Below, piece by piece: positions 1-10,500 of a stretch of 64,000 bases of DNA. The DNA comes from Atrina japonica (Eukaryota > Mollusca > Bivalvia > Pterioida > Pinnidae): the NCBI GenBank assembly GCA_030159075.1, contig BROG01000477.1, positions 1 through 64,000 of the forward strand, read 5' to 3'. Every line of letters starts with the position of its first letter. Position 1 is the stretch's first letter. The position numbers and the translations under genes were made by a program. The notes below the pieces were generated by a model that saw only the letters and a program-made list of their open reading frames with translations, did not search any database and was not told the DNA's origin.

Positions 1-50
1 CTTATCACCCAGGGTGTTTATTGGGTCAAATTTGATACAAATTAACTTAC

Positions 51-146
51 AGACTCTCTCAGTTTCTCTAGTGCCTGTGTGTCACCTATCATTGAAGCCG
101 AACACATCAGATTTGGATACAGAGCATCTCTCAGCTTCTTGATTTC
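51..146 (-). CDS. ASPG: ASPG exon 11 (linker to ankyrin repeats); gene continues off the window
   Basis: This 96-base, 32-codon exon (residues 421-452) follows TATACCTACAG and is followed by GTAAG. It encodes EIKKLRDALYPNLMCSASMI then GDTQALEKLRES. It aligns with the human segment beginning EADALRNALVPSL and the GDVEAL helix that opens the first ankyrin-like repeat. Further ankyrin exons and the stop codon must lie to the left of position 1. The exon is short and open only between its own splice sites. Confidence 0.88.
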
Positions 147-2846
147 CTGTAGGTATAAAACAAATTTTGTTTAAGAGACACTTTATCCTGGAATCTCATC
201 TGATATTTCATTGAAATAAAACATCATACCAAATTTATTTTGATGAAAATATCTTCAGTTATTGACAGAAACTAGAAAGCTGCAAGCAATTAAACAGAAA
301 AACAGACACAACAACACACTAAAAATAATATGTCTCTAAATTCAAAAGGCATAATAAGGTAGGGGAGCCTAATAAAAAGATTCCTTTTTTCAAAAATATC
401 ATTCTAGTTTAATTTTCATGACAATACGATTAATATCATGGTAGAAGATATAACAAATGCAAGAATAGAAAGATCACACACACTGTATATCCTTGAAGAA
501 AGCATTTGTTTTAGAGTACTAAACTGCAGAAAAACACTTCACACGAGTCATAAAAATCATCAATGAATTATTACAGTTTTCTATCATTCTTAAATGACCT
601 ATCACCAAATGTCTGACATGTGGCTCTCCATGTGCATTAACTGACCCAGGGCTCAACACTAAGGCACGTCCGACCGACCCTGACTAGTAAAAGATTGGTC
701 CGGTCTAGTTAATTTGTGTCAAAGTAGCCCAACTGGTCGGGTTAAAAATATCACTTCAAATAGACTGAAGGTCTATTATTAAAAAAATTGTTGTGAAAAA
801 CCATTTTCTTCTTTTTGTAATTTATTTACCGATAGTGGGACATTTATTTACATTACCGGTGATTGTGATAATAGATATGTCGCTGATATTACGTGTCGTA
901 TAGACTTACTTTCATTTCGTCAATTTTGTCGCCATATATTGTAATACGCCCTCTGGTGAGAGATTGGTATAAAATAACCGGAAAATGGTAATAAACCAGG
1001 ATGACGCTTAAAGCCACTGGAATCACATCAGATTATGTTTTCATTTTTAGATTATTTTTTGTACAACTAAGAAGAATAAACTATTTCAATGTGAGAGGGA
1101 AACAGTGTTCAAAGGAATTTTGCTACAAATTGTACGAGTAGTTACGTCGGGTTCAAGTATCACACTAGTACTGATATGGCTTAAATATGAAAAGCTGGAA
1201 GGTAAATACGAGGACAATACCGACAAAATATCTTTTATTTAATGTAAAACTTATATTAATAACATTTAAAAGTAAATTATTCACAAAAATTATCATTACG
1301 ATGAAAAGGAGCTTCAATCAAGTTACATGTCCCGTCATTTTCGGTAAAGTGGACCCGCAAAAATTCAGATTGAAAGTGAAACTGAAAGCTTCGGTCATAA
1401 AATCAAAGTGCGTGCAGCTTCACTAGAAGCTAGGCATATTTTAATTTAACCGGGCATATAGAATGGTACATTTCTTTTTGGATAGTTTTGCTTGAATTTG
1501 TCACGATATCTCTAATAAAGCAGAACAACTTACGTAACTATCGATATTTTACACTCAACTGACGACGGCTTCTTTATAGTAGTGGAGGCATAACTAGAGA
1601 TGAGGGCGTATCAAGGAAATCAAAGGGCAGAAACAGAAATCAGAATTTATTTTACAATAATTAGGCCTAAAAGAAAATTTCAAACTTACATACATACTTG
1701 TTTCTTGACTTCTAATAAATTGTCAAAGCATTCAAGCTAACTGTCTATTCAGGTTTTATTTTGTTCTTGATAAAATTATAAATCAGTGGAACAATCAGCA
1801 TGATAACAGTGTACAAATTGAGGATAATTTACTTGCACCACTAGTAATGACATGTATGTTTTATACTGTAACAAAATATACTTGTATTCCAGTCCTACTT
1901 ATTAGAGTTAGTAGGCTTGAGTACTCTAGAGATTATATGGAATTATTTCAATCATGAAATAATTCATTAATTTCTTTCTGTTCTTATTTGTTTTTTTATA
2001 TTGTTTAATAAAATCAAGTAAATAGCATTTAATGGTGCAGCAATAGCTAAAAATGAGACATAGATATGCACAAGTCCTCTGCCCGTCATCGAGTTCGTCG
2101 GGCAATTTATGAAATTAATATGTGAGCTATATTTTACCACTTTTTAAAAATTAAAATATAGTGTTTTCATTAAAATCTTTAGATGTAGCGTACCCTAATT
2201 TAGTAGGATATGAAACTCTGGAAGAGAGATATCGATAGATATGATGTAACCGAGGTCAGGTCTAGTGATGTTGAGGTCAGGTCTAGTAAAATTTTCTGGT
2301 ACTGGTCCGACTGGTCTAGTTCTTTTTAAAGTTAATGTTGAGCCCTGTGACCTCAATTCATTGTTATGAAATAATGACACAAATGTTTGGCTGGCCATTA
2401 AATTGTGACGTGATGATGGAAAAGTCTGTCAAAGTGTGCTGTGTCAAGGGTTTCAAAATTTTTTTGTAGATATGCAAGTCCAGGGCTTGGAAAGAAAATT
2501 TTGGCAAGTCCACATGAGAAATTTCTAAGTCCGTGCTGAATTTTGTTAATAAGTAATACAGTAAAATTATAAATGAATGCAGATGAGGCAAGTCCCTTGG
2601 ACTTCAGGTAATTCTAAATGCCAAGTCTGAACCAGAATTAACCAAGTCCCGGAGTTGGGACTTGGGGAATTTTGAACCCTTGTGTGTCATTTTTCAAAAG
2701 GTAAATTATTGTAATAGTCAAACAAGAAAACAAAAGCTTTCTGAAAGATTTCAGACAAATTGCAAGTAATTTAAGGAATGCTGAATTCTAAATGGAGAAC
2801 AATCCAGATAAAGACAAATAAAGAAATAGTAAACATTTGAAAATAC
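147..2846 (-). other. ASPG intron 10
   Basis: This 2.7-kb intron holds the inverted-repeat element at 647-2347. Between the element and the flanking exons I see only AT-rich sequence. At 2460-2680 several 'caagtcc'-rich phrases on the plus strand look like degraded interspersed repeat. Confidence 0.8.
647..2347. mobile_element. hAT-like inverted-repeat element (CAGGGCTCAACA ends), non-autonomous or decayed
   Basis: The left end reads CAGGGCTCAACACTAA and the right end is its reverse complement with one change (TTAATGTTGAGCCCTG). TGACC directly flanks both ends as a possible 5-bp target duplication. CAGGG-type ends with this 'gctcaac' start are common among animal hAT elements, although hAT duplications are normally 8 bp. 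Subterminal stretches share 'ggtc(c)ggtctagt'-like words in inverted order. The interior is AT-rich; the only modest open frame (1187-1426, plus, 79 codons) has no domain I recognise. No transposase catalytic motif is visible. Confidence 0.6.
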
Positions 2847-2963
2847 CTCAGTGCTGCTGACACTGAGGGCCTTTGCAACGCTCTCAATCAATTCAAAGTC
2901 TAAGATTGTAATATTTTCCTTGGCAACAACTGTCATTTCTCCTCGAAGATTTCTTTCCATCAT
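2847..2963 (-). CDS. ASPG: ASPG exon 10 (end of asparaginase domain)
   Basis: This 117-base, 39-codon exon (residues 382-420) starts after CTACAG-like sequence and ends at GTATTT. It begins MMERNLRGEMTVVAKENITI and continues through a segment ending ALSVSSTE. NLRGEMT is the conserved terminus of the asparaginase domain (DLRGEMT in human ASPG). Downstream residues form the variable linker to the ankyrin region. Read-through of both boundaries gives short open frames with no family similarity. Confidence 0.9.
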
Positions 2964-3354
2964 CTGTAATGTATGCAAATTTATGACATGTAAAAAACAG
3001 TGGATAATTAATAGAAACGTGTTAAAAACTGAAATATTTTGCTTTGTTTTAATGTTGATTTACATCCCATTGGGAAATTTCAGTCAAAGAGGTAAAGTAT
3101 CAAAATCGTGATTGATGTCAACGTTCTGTAAATTTTACAAATAGTATAATGAAATGTTACCTGTTTGTACCGATTGTGACAAGAATTTATTCCTCAGATA
3201 TTTCATTTGAATTAGACGTGTGTGACTGGTCAAATCAGGATGCTTACTCCTCCATGGCAGCCACCTCTGTAATTTCAGAGATCCATGTTTGTCCAATATT
3301 CACCAAATTTGTACAAGTATCCAAGGACATCCTGAAGATTTGTGCTCTGGTATC

Positions 3355-3545
3355 GGGATATTTATATTATATGGAGAGATCAACAATTGTAGGTGAAGTG
3401 TTACAAAGTTTGACCTGTGCTAGGGACTCATAAATACTTGCTACGCTGCACATAAAGCATGCTATGGATTTGTGCCAATGGAGTGAGACTTATTTTGGGA
3501 TCTTTGATATTCATCATTAAAAGAGACCAAAGTTTTAACCTTCAT
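3355..3545 (-). mobile_element. SINE family B fragment, reversed
   Basis: The sequence 'atatggagagatca...ggtgaagtgttacaaa' is the reverse complement of the 3' body seen in the complete SINE at 62982-63255 (caaaatttgaagcaattcac ... gatgtctccatatgag). The tRNA-like head is not recognisable. The fragment is diverged and its limits are approximate. Confidence 0.5.
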
Positions 3546-3586
3546 CCTTAAGTGTTTGCAGAACAGTGGCCACCTGTGTATGTCTT

Positions 3587-4516
3587 CAGACCTGCCAACT
3601 TTTGAAAATTAAAAAGTATAACATATGCTGAGAGAAGGGAGGCTGAAAAAATTAGGCGGGGGTCTGGCCGACAACACCTAACTGCTCTAAGATGACTTTT
3701 GGAAAGATTTAAACAATATTTAATAAGTAAAAATAGTTGATAGATACTGGAAAAATGGTTAATAAATTTTAATCACCAAAACTTCAGATTTGACCAATGA
3801 GCATTAATTTTTGGTACCTGTACATTCACTATTGTCTTCAATTATGCAATATTTTATGCGTTGCAGATTTAGCTCTCCTCAAAAATGTTTCATTATGATG
3901 CTGCATGTACCATGGCTTCTGAGACATGTGTAAAAACCCAGTAATAAGACATTAAGATTTGTAACCGCATTTTCCGTTGTTGAATTTGATCACACAAAAC
4001 TGCATCCATTTTATGTGAAGTAGGTCTCGAAGCTACATTCTGTTGGTGTTGGTAGTTTTTCAAGTGCTGTTTTATGTCATACTCCCCACCATGTGAAATG
4101 AGAATGTCGGGTGTCACGAGTAACACAACACCGACAGGCATACGTTTTTCCCTTTGAAGATTTTATAATATCCGGAAAAGTCTTTGAGTATTCCTGGCGG
4201 AAATGTTGTAAGCTTATACAAAGGTTTTTCTTGGCATTTTATCATTCTCAAGTGCCAGACCTTCATATCTAGACTACGACTGCATCTTTTCACCGTTAGC
4301 ATGTTGTTAACACTTTGTTTCAATACACTATACTCCTGATAGCATTTCAAGGGAGGTAACCTCGATAAGTGAATTAAAAAAAAATAAAAATTTAGAAATG
4401 GAAAAATTCCGGACTTTGATACTGAAAGTGTAACAACAACTTTGAAATTGTAATAGCATAATTTATGAAAAAAAATCATAACTATAACACCAAAATCATA
4501 ACAGTTGGCAGGTCTG
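3587..4516. mobile_element. 930-bp inverted-repeat DNA element with 6-bp duplication
   Basis: The left end CAGACCTGCCAACT is matched at the right by its reverse complement AGTTGGCAGGTCTG. The six bases TGTCTT flank the element on both sides, a clean target duplication. Inside, on the minus strand, is a broken zinc-finger transposase start (4020-4215). Similar 'acctgccaact' ends occur on several animal DNA-transposon families; I do not assign a superfamily from the ends alone. The element lies in ASPG intron 9. Confidence 0.75.
4020..4215 (-). pseudogene. Decayed N-terminal zinc-finger fragment of a hAT-like transposase
   Basis: On the minus strand one frame reads FRQEYSKTFPDIIKSSKGKT then YACRCCVTRD. 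About one base out of phase, the next frame continues ILISHGGEYDIKQHLKNYQH. Together they give the layout of the BED/TTF-like finger at the start of many hAT-related transposases: a 'YSKTFPxI-KSSKGKT' lead, a C-x2-C pair, 'HGGxYDIKxH' and an H-x5-H pair. A frameshift divides the two halves, and I see no catalytic or dimerisation domain downstream, so this is a relic carried by the surrounding inverted-repeat element. Confidence 0.6.
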
Positions 4517-4839
4517 TGTCTTAGGTCTGACCTGAATTCAAACCAAAAGCCTCATTCTACCACAAGACTGGTGCAAGTAGTCTCAAACTTAATTACAGAT
4601 AAAAAGATACACCCAGATTTTAGTATTTGAAAATTATGATGAACAAACTGTCAAATAAGCTGACATCATATTCTACAAATATATACAGGGCTTTAAATTG
4701 TTTTCAAGATTCATGGGTCATATGACCTACTGACATGGAAAATTATTTAAAAACACAAAACAAAATCAGATTCATTATTTAACTGTAAGCAATGGACAGG
4801 AAGGTAAAAAACATGGTGATTATAAAAATATAAACTAAC

Positions 4840-4953
4840 CCGTCGTTTCTTTTCCAGTGTCCACGTATCTTTACTGAGGACATAGCTAAGTTTTGCCAAT
4901 GCGGCTTCTGGTGTCAAGTCACTACCACCTATAATACCTGCATCTACCAAAGC
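4840..4953 (-). CDS. ASPG: ASPG exon 9
   Basis: This 114-base, 38-codon exon (residues 344-381) is flanked by TTTTCAG and GTTAG. It encodes ALVDAGIIGGSDLTPEAALA followed by KLSYVLSKDTWTLEKKRR. The T-x-EAALAKLSYVL motif is the strongest C-terminal signature of the asparaginase domain (DMTSEAALAKLSYVL in human ASPG). The donor GTTAGT is less canonical than those of the other exons, but the frame and family match leave little doubt. Confidence 0.94.
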
Positions 4954-4978
4954 CTGAAAATAAAATTAAAAACAAATG

Positions 4979-6017
4979 ATTGGTTAATGTACAAACAGAT
5001 AAGAATCTCATTGGTTTATTTACAAATAAATAATGATCTCAATGGTTTACATACAAACAGATAATGATCTCATTGGTTTATTTATAAACAGATAATGAGC
5101 TTATTGGTTTATTTACAAACAGATAATGATCTCATTGGTTTATTTATAAACAGATAATGATCTCAATGGTTTATTTACAAACAGATAATGATTTCATTGG
5201 TTTATTTATAAACAGATAAAGATCTAATTGATTTATTTATAAACAGATAATGATCTCATTGGTTTATTTATAAACAGATAATGATCTCAATGGTTTACAT
5301 ACAAACAGATACAAACAGATAATGATCTCAATGGTTTACATACAAACAGATAATGATCTCATTGGTTTATTTATAAACAGATAATGATCTCATGGGTTTA
5401 TTTATAAACAGTTTATTTACAAATAAATAATGATCTCATTGGTTTATTTACAAATAAATAATGATCTCATTGGTTTATTTACAAATAAATAATGATCTCA
5501 TGGGTTTATTTATAAACAGATAATGATCTCATTGGTTTATTTACAAATAAATAATGATCTCATTGGTTTATTTACAAATAAATAATGATCTCATGGGTTT
5601 ATTTATAAACAGATAATGATCTCATTGGTTTATTTACAAATAAATAATGATCTCATTGGTTTATTTACAAACAAATAATGATCTCATGGGTTTATTTATA
5701 AACAGATAATGATCTCATTGGTTTATTTACAAATAAATAATGATCTCACTGGTTTATTTATAAACAGATAATGATTTCATGGGTTTATTTATAAACAGAT
5801 AATGATCTCATGGGTTTATTTATAAACAGATAATGATCTCATTGGTTTATTTATAAACAGATAATGATCTCATGGGTTTATTTATAAACAGATAATTATC
5901 TCATGGGTTTATTTATAAACAGATAATGATCTCATGGGTTTATTTATAAACAGATAATTATCTCATTGGTTTATTTATAAACAGATAATTATCTCATTGG
6001 TTTATTTATAAACAGAT
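4979..6017. repeat. 31-bp minisatellite in ASPG intron 8
   Basis: About 33 tandem copies of a unit close to taatgatctc/attggtttat/ttataaacaga fill nearly the whole intron between exons 8 and 9. Variants (ttgg/tggg, ataaacag/caaataaa) alternate in blocks, which points to segmental duplication of several units at once. The left third is more diverged. Confidence 0.95.
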
Positions 6018-6169
6018 ATTGGATTGACAAAGCAGCCTTTGACATGGAATTTACAGAATGTTCAAAAGTTTCAAGACAGACAGAAACAAGTTAGCTGAGT
6101 CACCCACATTCCAAAAATTCAATGAAAGGTGAAAAAAGAACACACCTGTGACATATGTTTAATTCTTAC

Positions 6170-6355
6170 CTGGCCAGTGGCATATGTAGTTGCAACGTGT
6201 CCTCTTGTACATTGAGTTATATTGATGATAATTATACCTATATTGGAAGCTTCTTTCAATACATTTATTAGGTCAGGTCGATTATCAGGTGCGTTACCTG
6301 CGCCATATGATTGTAATACTACTCCTTGCATTGGTGGCTGTAAGAAAGCTCGTGC
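6170..6355 (-). CDS. ASPG: ASPG exon 8
   Basis: This 186-base exon of 62 complete codons (residues 282-343) lies between TTTTCAG and GTAAG. It encodes ARAFLQPPMQGVVLQSYGAG, a segment on NAPDNRPDLINVLKEA, and IINITQCTRGHVATTYATGQ. YGAGNAP corresponds to the conserved FGSGNGP of the C-terminal lobe, and the N-I-T-Q-C motif matches the NCTHC region of mammalian ASPG. The exon's 3' side abuts a 1.2-kb intron almost filled by a 31-bp minisatellite. Confidence 0.95.
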
Positions 6356-7967
6356 CTGAAAATTGAAGTAATTATACACAAATAATACATGACTGGCCAG
6401 TATATTACCTGTTACAGAGGTTGATTATCTTAGAAGAAGATGAACAGTTGTTATAATACACCCAAGATATGGTGGCATATCTGGTTCTGTTAAAAACCAG
6501 AAACAAGAATATACATATCAAATAACACAGAGGTGTAAATTTCACCCGAAGCTTTAGGCACCATAAACCTACATATTCTAGGATTAATCTGTTTGAATGA
6601 TGCTTTACATCACTCAACAATGTTTCAGTAATGCCACTTATTAATGGTGGTGGAGAATGCCTGGTTACAATGTCCACAGGAAAAGTAAACCGACACACTT
6701 TCTACAACAATAAGCTTAGGTTTCAGCAAGTTTAAAAACCATGCTGCCTTAACTCCTGAGTACCCTAGTGGTATGCTCTTTTCTAGTGTTAAAGACCAGT
6801 CTATTATGGTCTGTAGGGTTGAAAGAGTCAAGGTGAGAATATAAAAATCTCAGATACCAAAGTATAAATCAATAGGATGTCCAGGACATAGATACAAATC
6901 CGGTAAAAATGGACAAACACGGACCTCTGGAAACCAAGAGGTGGGACCAGGTGCCATGGAGGAGCAAGCATCCCCTGTCGACCGGTCACACCTGCCGTGA
7001 GTCCACAGTCAAGTCCAATGAAACACGTGAGGAGTGTATCCTCGTCACAATTGGCACAGACGTCTCAACAACCGCCAACGAAAAGGCAACTCAACATTTC
7101 ACCCAGTGAAACAGAGTAGTCGCAAACAAGACTACCATACCGACCATAAAACCTGCAGAACGTATTATGGTCTGTATAGGAATGCCGGGTCTATTAGAAA
7201 TTCCAGCATGTTTTTTTATATCAACTTCAGTATACTTATGTGTAGAATCAGAGTGGTGTTTGACGAAATAAGTATCCTGATAGCCAATCACTAGATTTTA
7301 GTGAAAGAGTTCGAGAAAAATTGTGTGCAAGGTGAGACTTTTACACCGCTAGTGTAAGTGAGCAATAGTTAAAGCATGGTGCTCCAATCACTTAGCCATG
7401 GAAGTCTCCATGTTGAAGGAGAATCATCTTGCCATTGTGTTATCATCATCAATTTCATGTTGACTTAGATCTGTCACTCCTGTTATGATCAAACTTAGAC
7501 TTCAGTGTGTTGATAAATATTCATTAGTTTTTCTTGGACATACTGTACATGACTGGCACAGGACCGCAGACAAAAGGCCGATATTAAATAGATAAGTTTG
7601 ATGAATTACACTGTCAAAAGCCTAGTGCTAACATAGGCAATATACAAAAAACTCAGGGACAAATATACACATTTAGAAAACTAGAAGTGGGATCAAATGA
7701 CATGATGTAACAAGTATCTCTTGTGATTGGTCATATCTACATTTTTTTTTTGTTTCACTTTATTCATAGAAAGTATTTATTTAAGACTGGCCTAATTAAC
7801 AATAAAAGTCTTGCATTTAGTAGTATATTTTCAATTTTGATAGCAACTTGATAACCCTCTCTCAAATACATTTTTGATAAAAAAAATTAAAAATCTGTGA
7901 TGACATCACATTAGAAAAACATAAAGAAGCTCAAACAGAAAATGTTTTTTGGTAATCTATGACATAC
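6356..7967 (-). other. ASPG intron 7
   Basis: This 1.6-kb intron contains a block of clearly higher GC at about 6790-7190, described separately. The rest is AT-rich with no supported feature. Confidence 0.75.
6785..7190. repeat. GC-richer block bracketed by a short direct repeat
   Basis: The block carries 'cggacctctggaaaccaaga', 'tgtcgaccggtcacacctgc' and similar phrases in a composition near 50% GC, far above its surroundings. TATTATGGTCTGTA occurs at its left end (about 6795) and again at its right end (about 7165). Open frames on both strands are short and unlike any family I know. I suspect an interspersed repeat of older origin; phrases like these recur in bivalve transcripts by memory, which is not proof. 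Confidence 0.45.
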
Positions 7968-8080
7968 CGTCTGTGCAGTGATTCCCGGAAATAATCGTAA
8001 CAGTCCTACATTATGACACATGGTCTTGTGAACAGCAAACTTCTCTATGCTGCCACTGCGGTAAACGGCAGTCCAGTTCA
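7968..8080 (-). CDS. ASPG: ASPG exon 7
   Basis: This 113-base exon is bounded by ATTTAG and GTATG. Two bases complete Val244, then 37 residues follow: NWTAVYRSGSIEKFAVHKTM and CHNVGLLRLFPGITAQT. The VGLLRLFPGI segment is highly conserved (VGLLRLYPGI in human ASPG) and opens the C-terminal lobe of the asparaginase fold. The longer open frame across this region is in another phase and is a shadow. Confidence 0.92.
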
Positions 8081-9379
8081 CTAAATACACAAAACAAAAT
8101 GATATACATTAAACAAAGTGTTACCAGAATTTTTATATACCAGAGAATTTCCATACTCTTTTGGGAATGAGGCCTTGGCCTTTTGAATTGGGAATTTAGA
8201 AATATTTCCTTGAAATTGGGAAATCTAAAAATACACAGCACTGTTTGAAAATACAAGAATTTCTTCAAATTCATTGTCATTTGCCTTCAATTGGGAAAAT
8301 TTGGTTGCAAAGTAGGAAAAAGTGCATGTAGTGTGTAAAATCCCAGCATACATTCACCTGACATCTTACTTATTACACTGTTTTTTTTTTCTAATATTAT
8401 TTGTTTGTTTTTTGATTTGATTTGATTTTTTGTTTTACGTGGTACTCAACAATCTTTCAGTCATATGATGGTATCCAGTTTTCATTGGTGGAGGAGAAAC
8501 CCCAATTACCTGGGTAAAGACCACCGACCTTCCGCAAGAAAACTGGCAAACTTTCCCACTTAATTCGAAATGACCCTAGCGGGATTCGAACCAGAGGTGA
8601 GAGGCCTTGTGATTTAAAGCGCAATGCTCTAACCACTCGGCCACGGAGGCCCCCTATTTTTTTCGTTGTTGTTGTTGTTTCTTTTTTGGTCATATGTCAC
8701 TTTTACTTTTTTGGAGACATCAATACATAAACACAACAGAAATTGTAATTGATAAACGTAATTACTTAATTGCTTTCAGATGCCAATCTTGTTAGTGCTT
8801 CATGCTAGAATTTGGCATCATCAAGCCGGCACACATATGCAAATAAATGTTGACTGAAAGCAATTCAATGCTATTACATGTATTTACCTTTCTCAATTTT
8901 GGTTATGATTTTTTCATTACAAAACATTAATTTCCTGCGACTTTTGTCAGTGAGTGCGAATTCTTGAAAGAGCCAACAGTCAGACCATTTAACATTACTA
9001 AATGATTTTGGCATGGCGATGGAGTATCATGAGCTAAGACAATAGCTCTCCAATCTCCTGTGGACCAGATGAGCTTAAAATAAAATTTCTAGTAAACATA
9101 GATAAATTAATTTTTGACTAGTTATCAATGAAATTTAAAAATTAGGTTTTACTGAAAACTATGCAAACATATCTTACAACTACTGATGTAGTAAAACGTT
9201 CACATACATTAACTACAATTTGCTGTAGAATCAGAAAATTTCATTGAGGTTTTCATTTTGTTTACTCTGTTGTTTTTATTTATCAAGGAAATTTAATCTG
9301 AAATTTGTTTTATTTCTAAAATAACAAAATTTTTACCCCACAAATTTTTTTGATGCTAGAGTATTTCTAGTGTACAAAC
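8081..9379 (-). other. ASPG intron 6
   Basis: This 1.3-kb intron contains a nearly complete SINE (8413-8654) and, at 8140-8310, phrases with repeated 'aattggga' that recur at 11690-11930. Nothing else is supported. Confidence 0.75.
8413..8654 (-). mobile_element. tRNA-derived SINE, family A, nearly full length
   Basis: Read on the minus strand it begins GGGGGCCTCCGTGGCCGAGT, with an A box (TGGCCGAGTGG, 8633-8643) and a perfect B box (GGTTCGAATCC, 8582-8592). After the Leu/Ser-tRNA-like head comes a body with 'gggtttctcctccaccaa' and a tail 'gattgttgagtacc' followed by 'gtaaaacaaaaaatc'. This is the layout of mollusc Meta-type SINEs. The well-kept boxes suggest a relatively recent copy. Confidence 0.85.
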
Positions 9380-9506
9380 CTGTAATGCTAATCTCAAGGG
9401 TAACGAGTGGTGGCAAGTTGGGTGAGACAAAGGCGGAGAAGCTTCCTGCATCATTCTTGATAGCTCTGTTTCCTCGTAAAATTTTATTGTCGAAACAAAG
9501 CATAAC
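9380..9506 (-). CDS. ASPG: ASPG exon 6 (catalytic lysine)
   Basis: This 127-base exon (residues 202-243 plus one base) follows CTTCAG and precedes GTTTGT. It encodes VMLCFDNKILRGNRAIKNDA and then GSFSAFVSPNLPPLVTLEIS. The RGNR-x2-K pattern is diagnostic: in E. coli AnsA the equivalent Lys163 is catalytic, so Lys218 here should be the third member of the triad. SPN after FSAF/FAAF is also invariant in the family. Two overlapping frames are open here; only this one matches the family. Confidence 0.95.
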
Positions 9507-9607
9507 CTGAAGAAGACATTTATAGTGACTACAATGAAATGAGAAGTCATATACAAACATGTTGAAGACTTCTTACAAACCAGACCTAAGAAAAAGAGTA
9601 TCCTTAT

Positions 9608-10500
9608 ACATCATATCTCAGGAATATGGTATTCCCATGAGCTATACATGTACCTAATGTATGAGATATTCTCATAAATGACACCTAAGGAATAAGATAT
9701 TCCCATGTTCTATACTTAATGTACAAGATACTCTCACAAATCATACCTAACCCATTCACCCCTAAAGACACATTTGGTCTGATCCAAGTCATTAATTTAC
9801 AGAAGAGTCCATTGTTTTTCAGGGGTTGATGAGCTAAGGAATAAGATATTCTCAAAAACTATACCTTAGGAATAATATATACACACACACACACACACCA
9901 AACCTAGATATTCTCACTTAGCGTACAAATTGTACCTCATGATTAAAATATTCTTAAAAACTTTACTTTAGGAATGAGATATTCTCACAAACTATATCTC
10001 AGGATTAATATATTCTCACAAACTATACCTAAGGAATAATATATTATCACAAACTATATCTCAGGAATAATATATTCTAACAAACTATATTTTAGGAATA
10101 AAATATTCTAACAAACTATATAAAAGGAACAGATATATTCTCACAAACTATATAAAAGGAGCAGATATATTCTCACAAACTATACCTCAGGAATAAGAGA
10201 CTCTTACAAACTTTATCACAGGAATAATATATTCTCACAAACTATATTTTAGGAAGAATATATTCTCACAAACTATATTTTAGGAAGAATATATTCTTAC
10301 AAACTATAACACAGGAATAAAATACTCAAAAACTACATCTCAGGAATAATATATTCTCACAAACTTTATCTCAGGACTAAGATATTCTCAAACTTTATCT
10401 CAGGACTTAGATATTCTCAATTTTATCTCAGGACTAAGATATTCTCAATCTTTAACTCAGGACTAAGATATTCTCAAACTTTATCTCACGACTAAGATAT
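9608..10500. repeat. Degenerate ~30-bp tandem repeat in ASPG intron 5
   Basis: Irregular copies of 'tcaggaataagatattctca' joined by 'caaactatacc' run from just beyond exon 6 to the start of the 54-bp array. The array is interrupted by a TTAA-type element (9748-9838) and a short (AC)n at 9880-9898. Its units contain the same 'acctcagga' core as the exon 5 donor, so it is probably an older, more diverged part of the same expansion. Confidence 0.85.
9748..9838. mobile_element. ~90-bp TTAA-type palindromic MITE, copy 1
   Basis: It contains 'cattcacccctaaagaca' at the left and 'ttcaggggttgatgagcta' at the right, which are imperfect inverted repeats, with the internal phrase 'aagtcattaatttacagaag'. 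Eight other copies occur in the window. Here the usual terminal TTAA is degraded, and the element has inserted into the tandem array. Confidence 0.7.

Larger units (their letters stand above)
2964..4839 (-). other. ASPG intron 9
   Basis: This 1.9-kb intron contains a reversed SINE fragment (about 3355-3545), the inverted-repeat element 3587-4516, and otherwise unremarkable AT-rich sequence. Confidence 0.8.

Noticed and set aside
1187..1426. 79-codon open frame inside the 647-2347 element
   Set aside because: Lys- and Phe-rich AT-driven sequence without a transposase motif; it cannot be supported as a gene.
4979..6017. CRISPR-like regular array
   Set aside because: Units follow each other without unique spacers, so this and the other arrays are minisatellites in a eukaryotic intron.
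8574..8654. Possible tRNA gene (Leu/Ser-like) on the minus strand
   Set aside because: A and B boxes are good but the sequence continues into a SINE body and tail, and an acceptor stem does not close.
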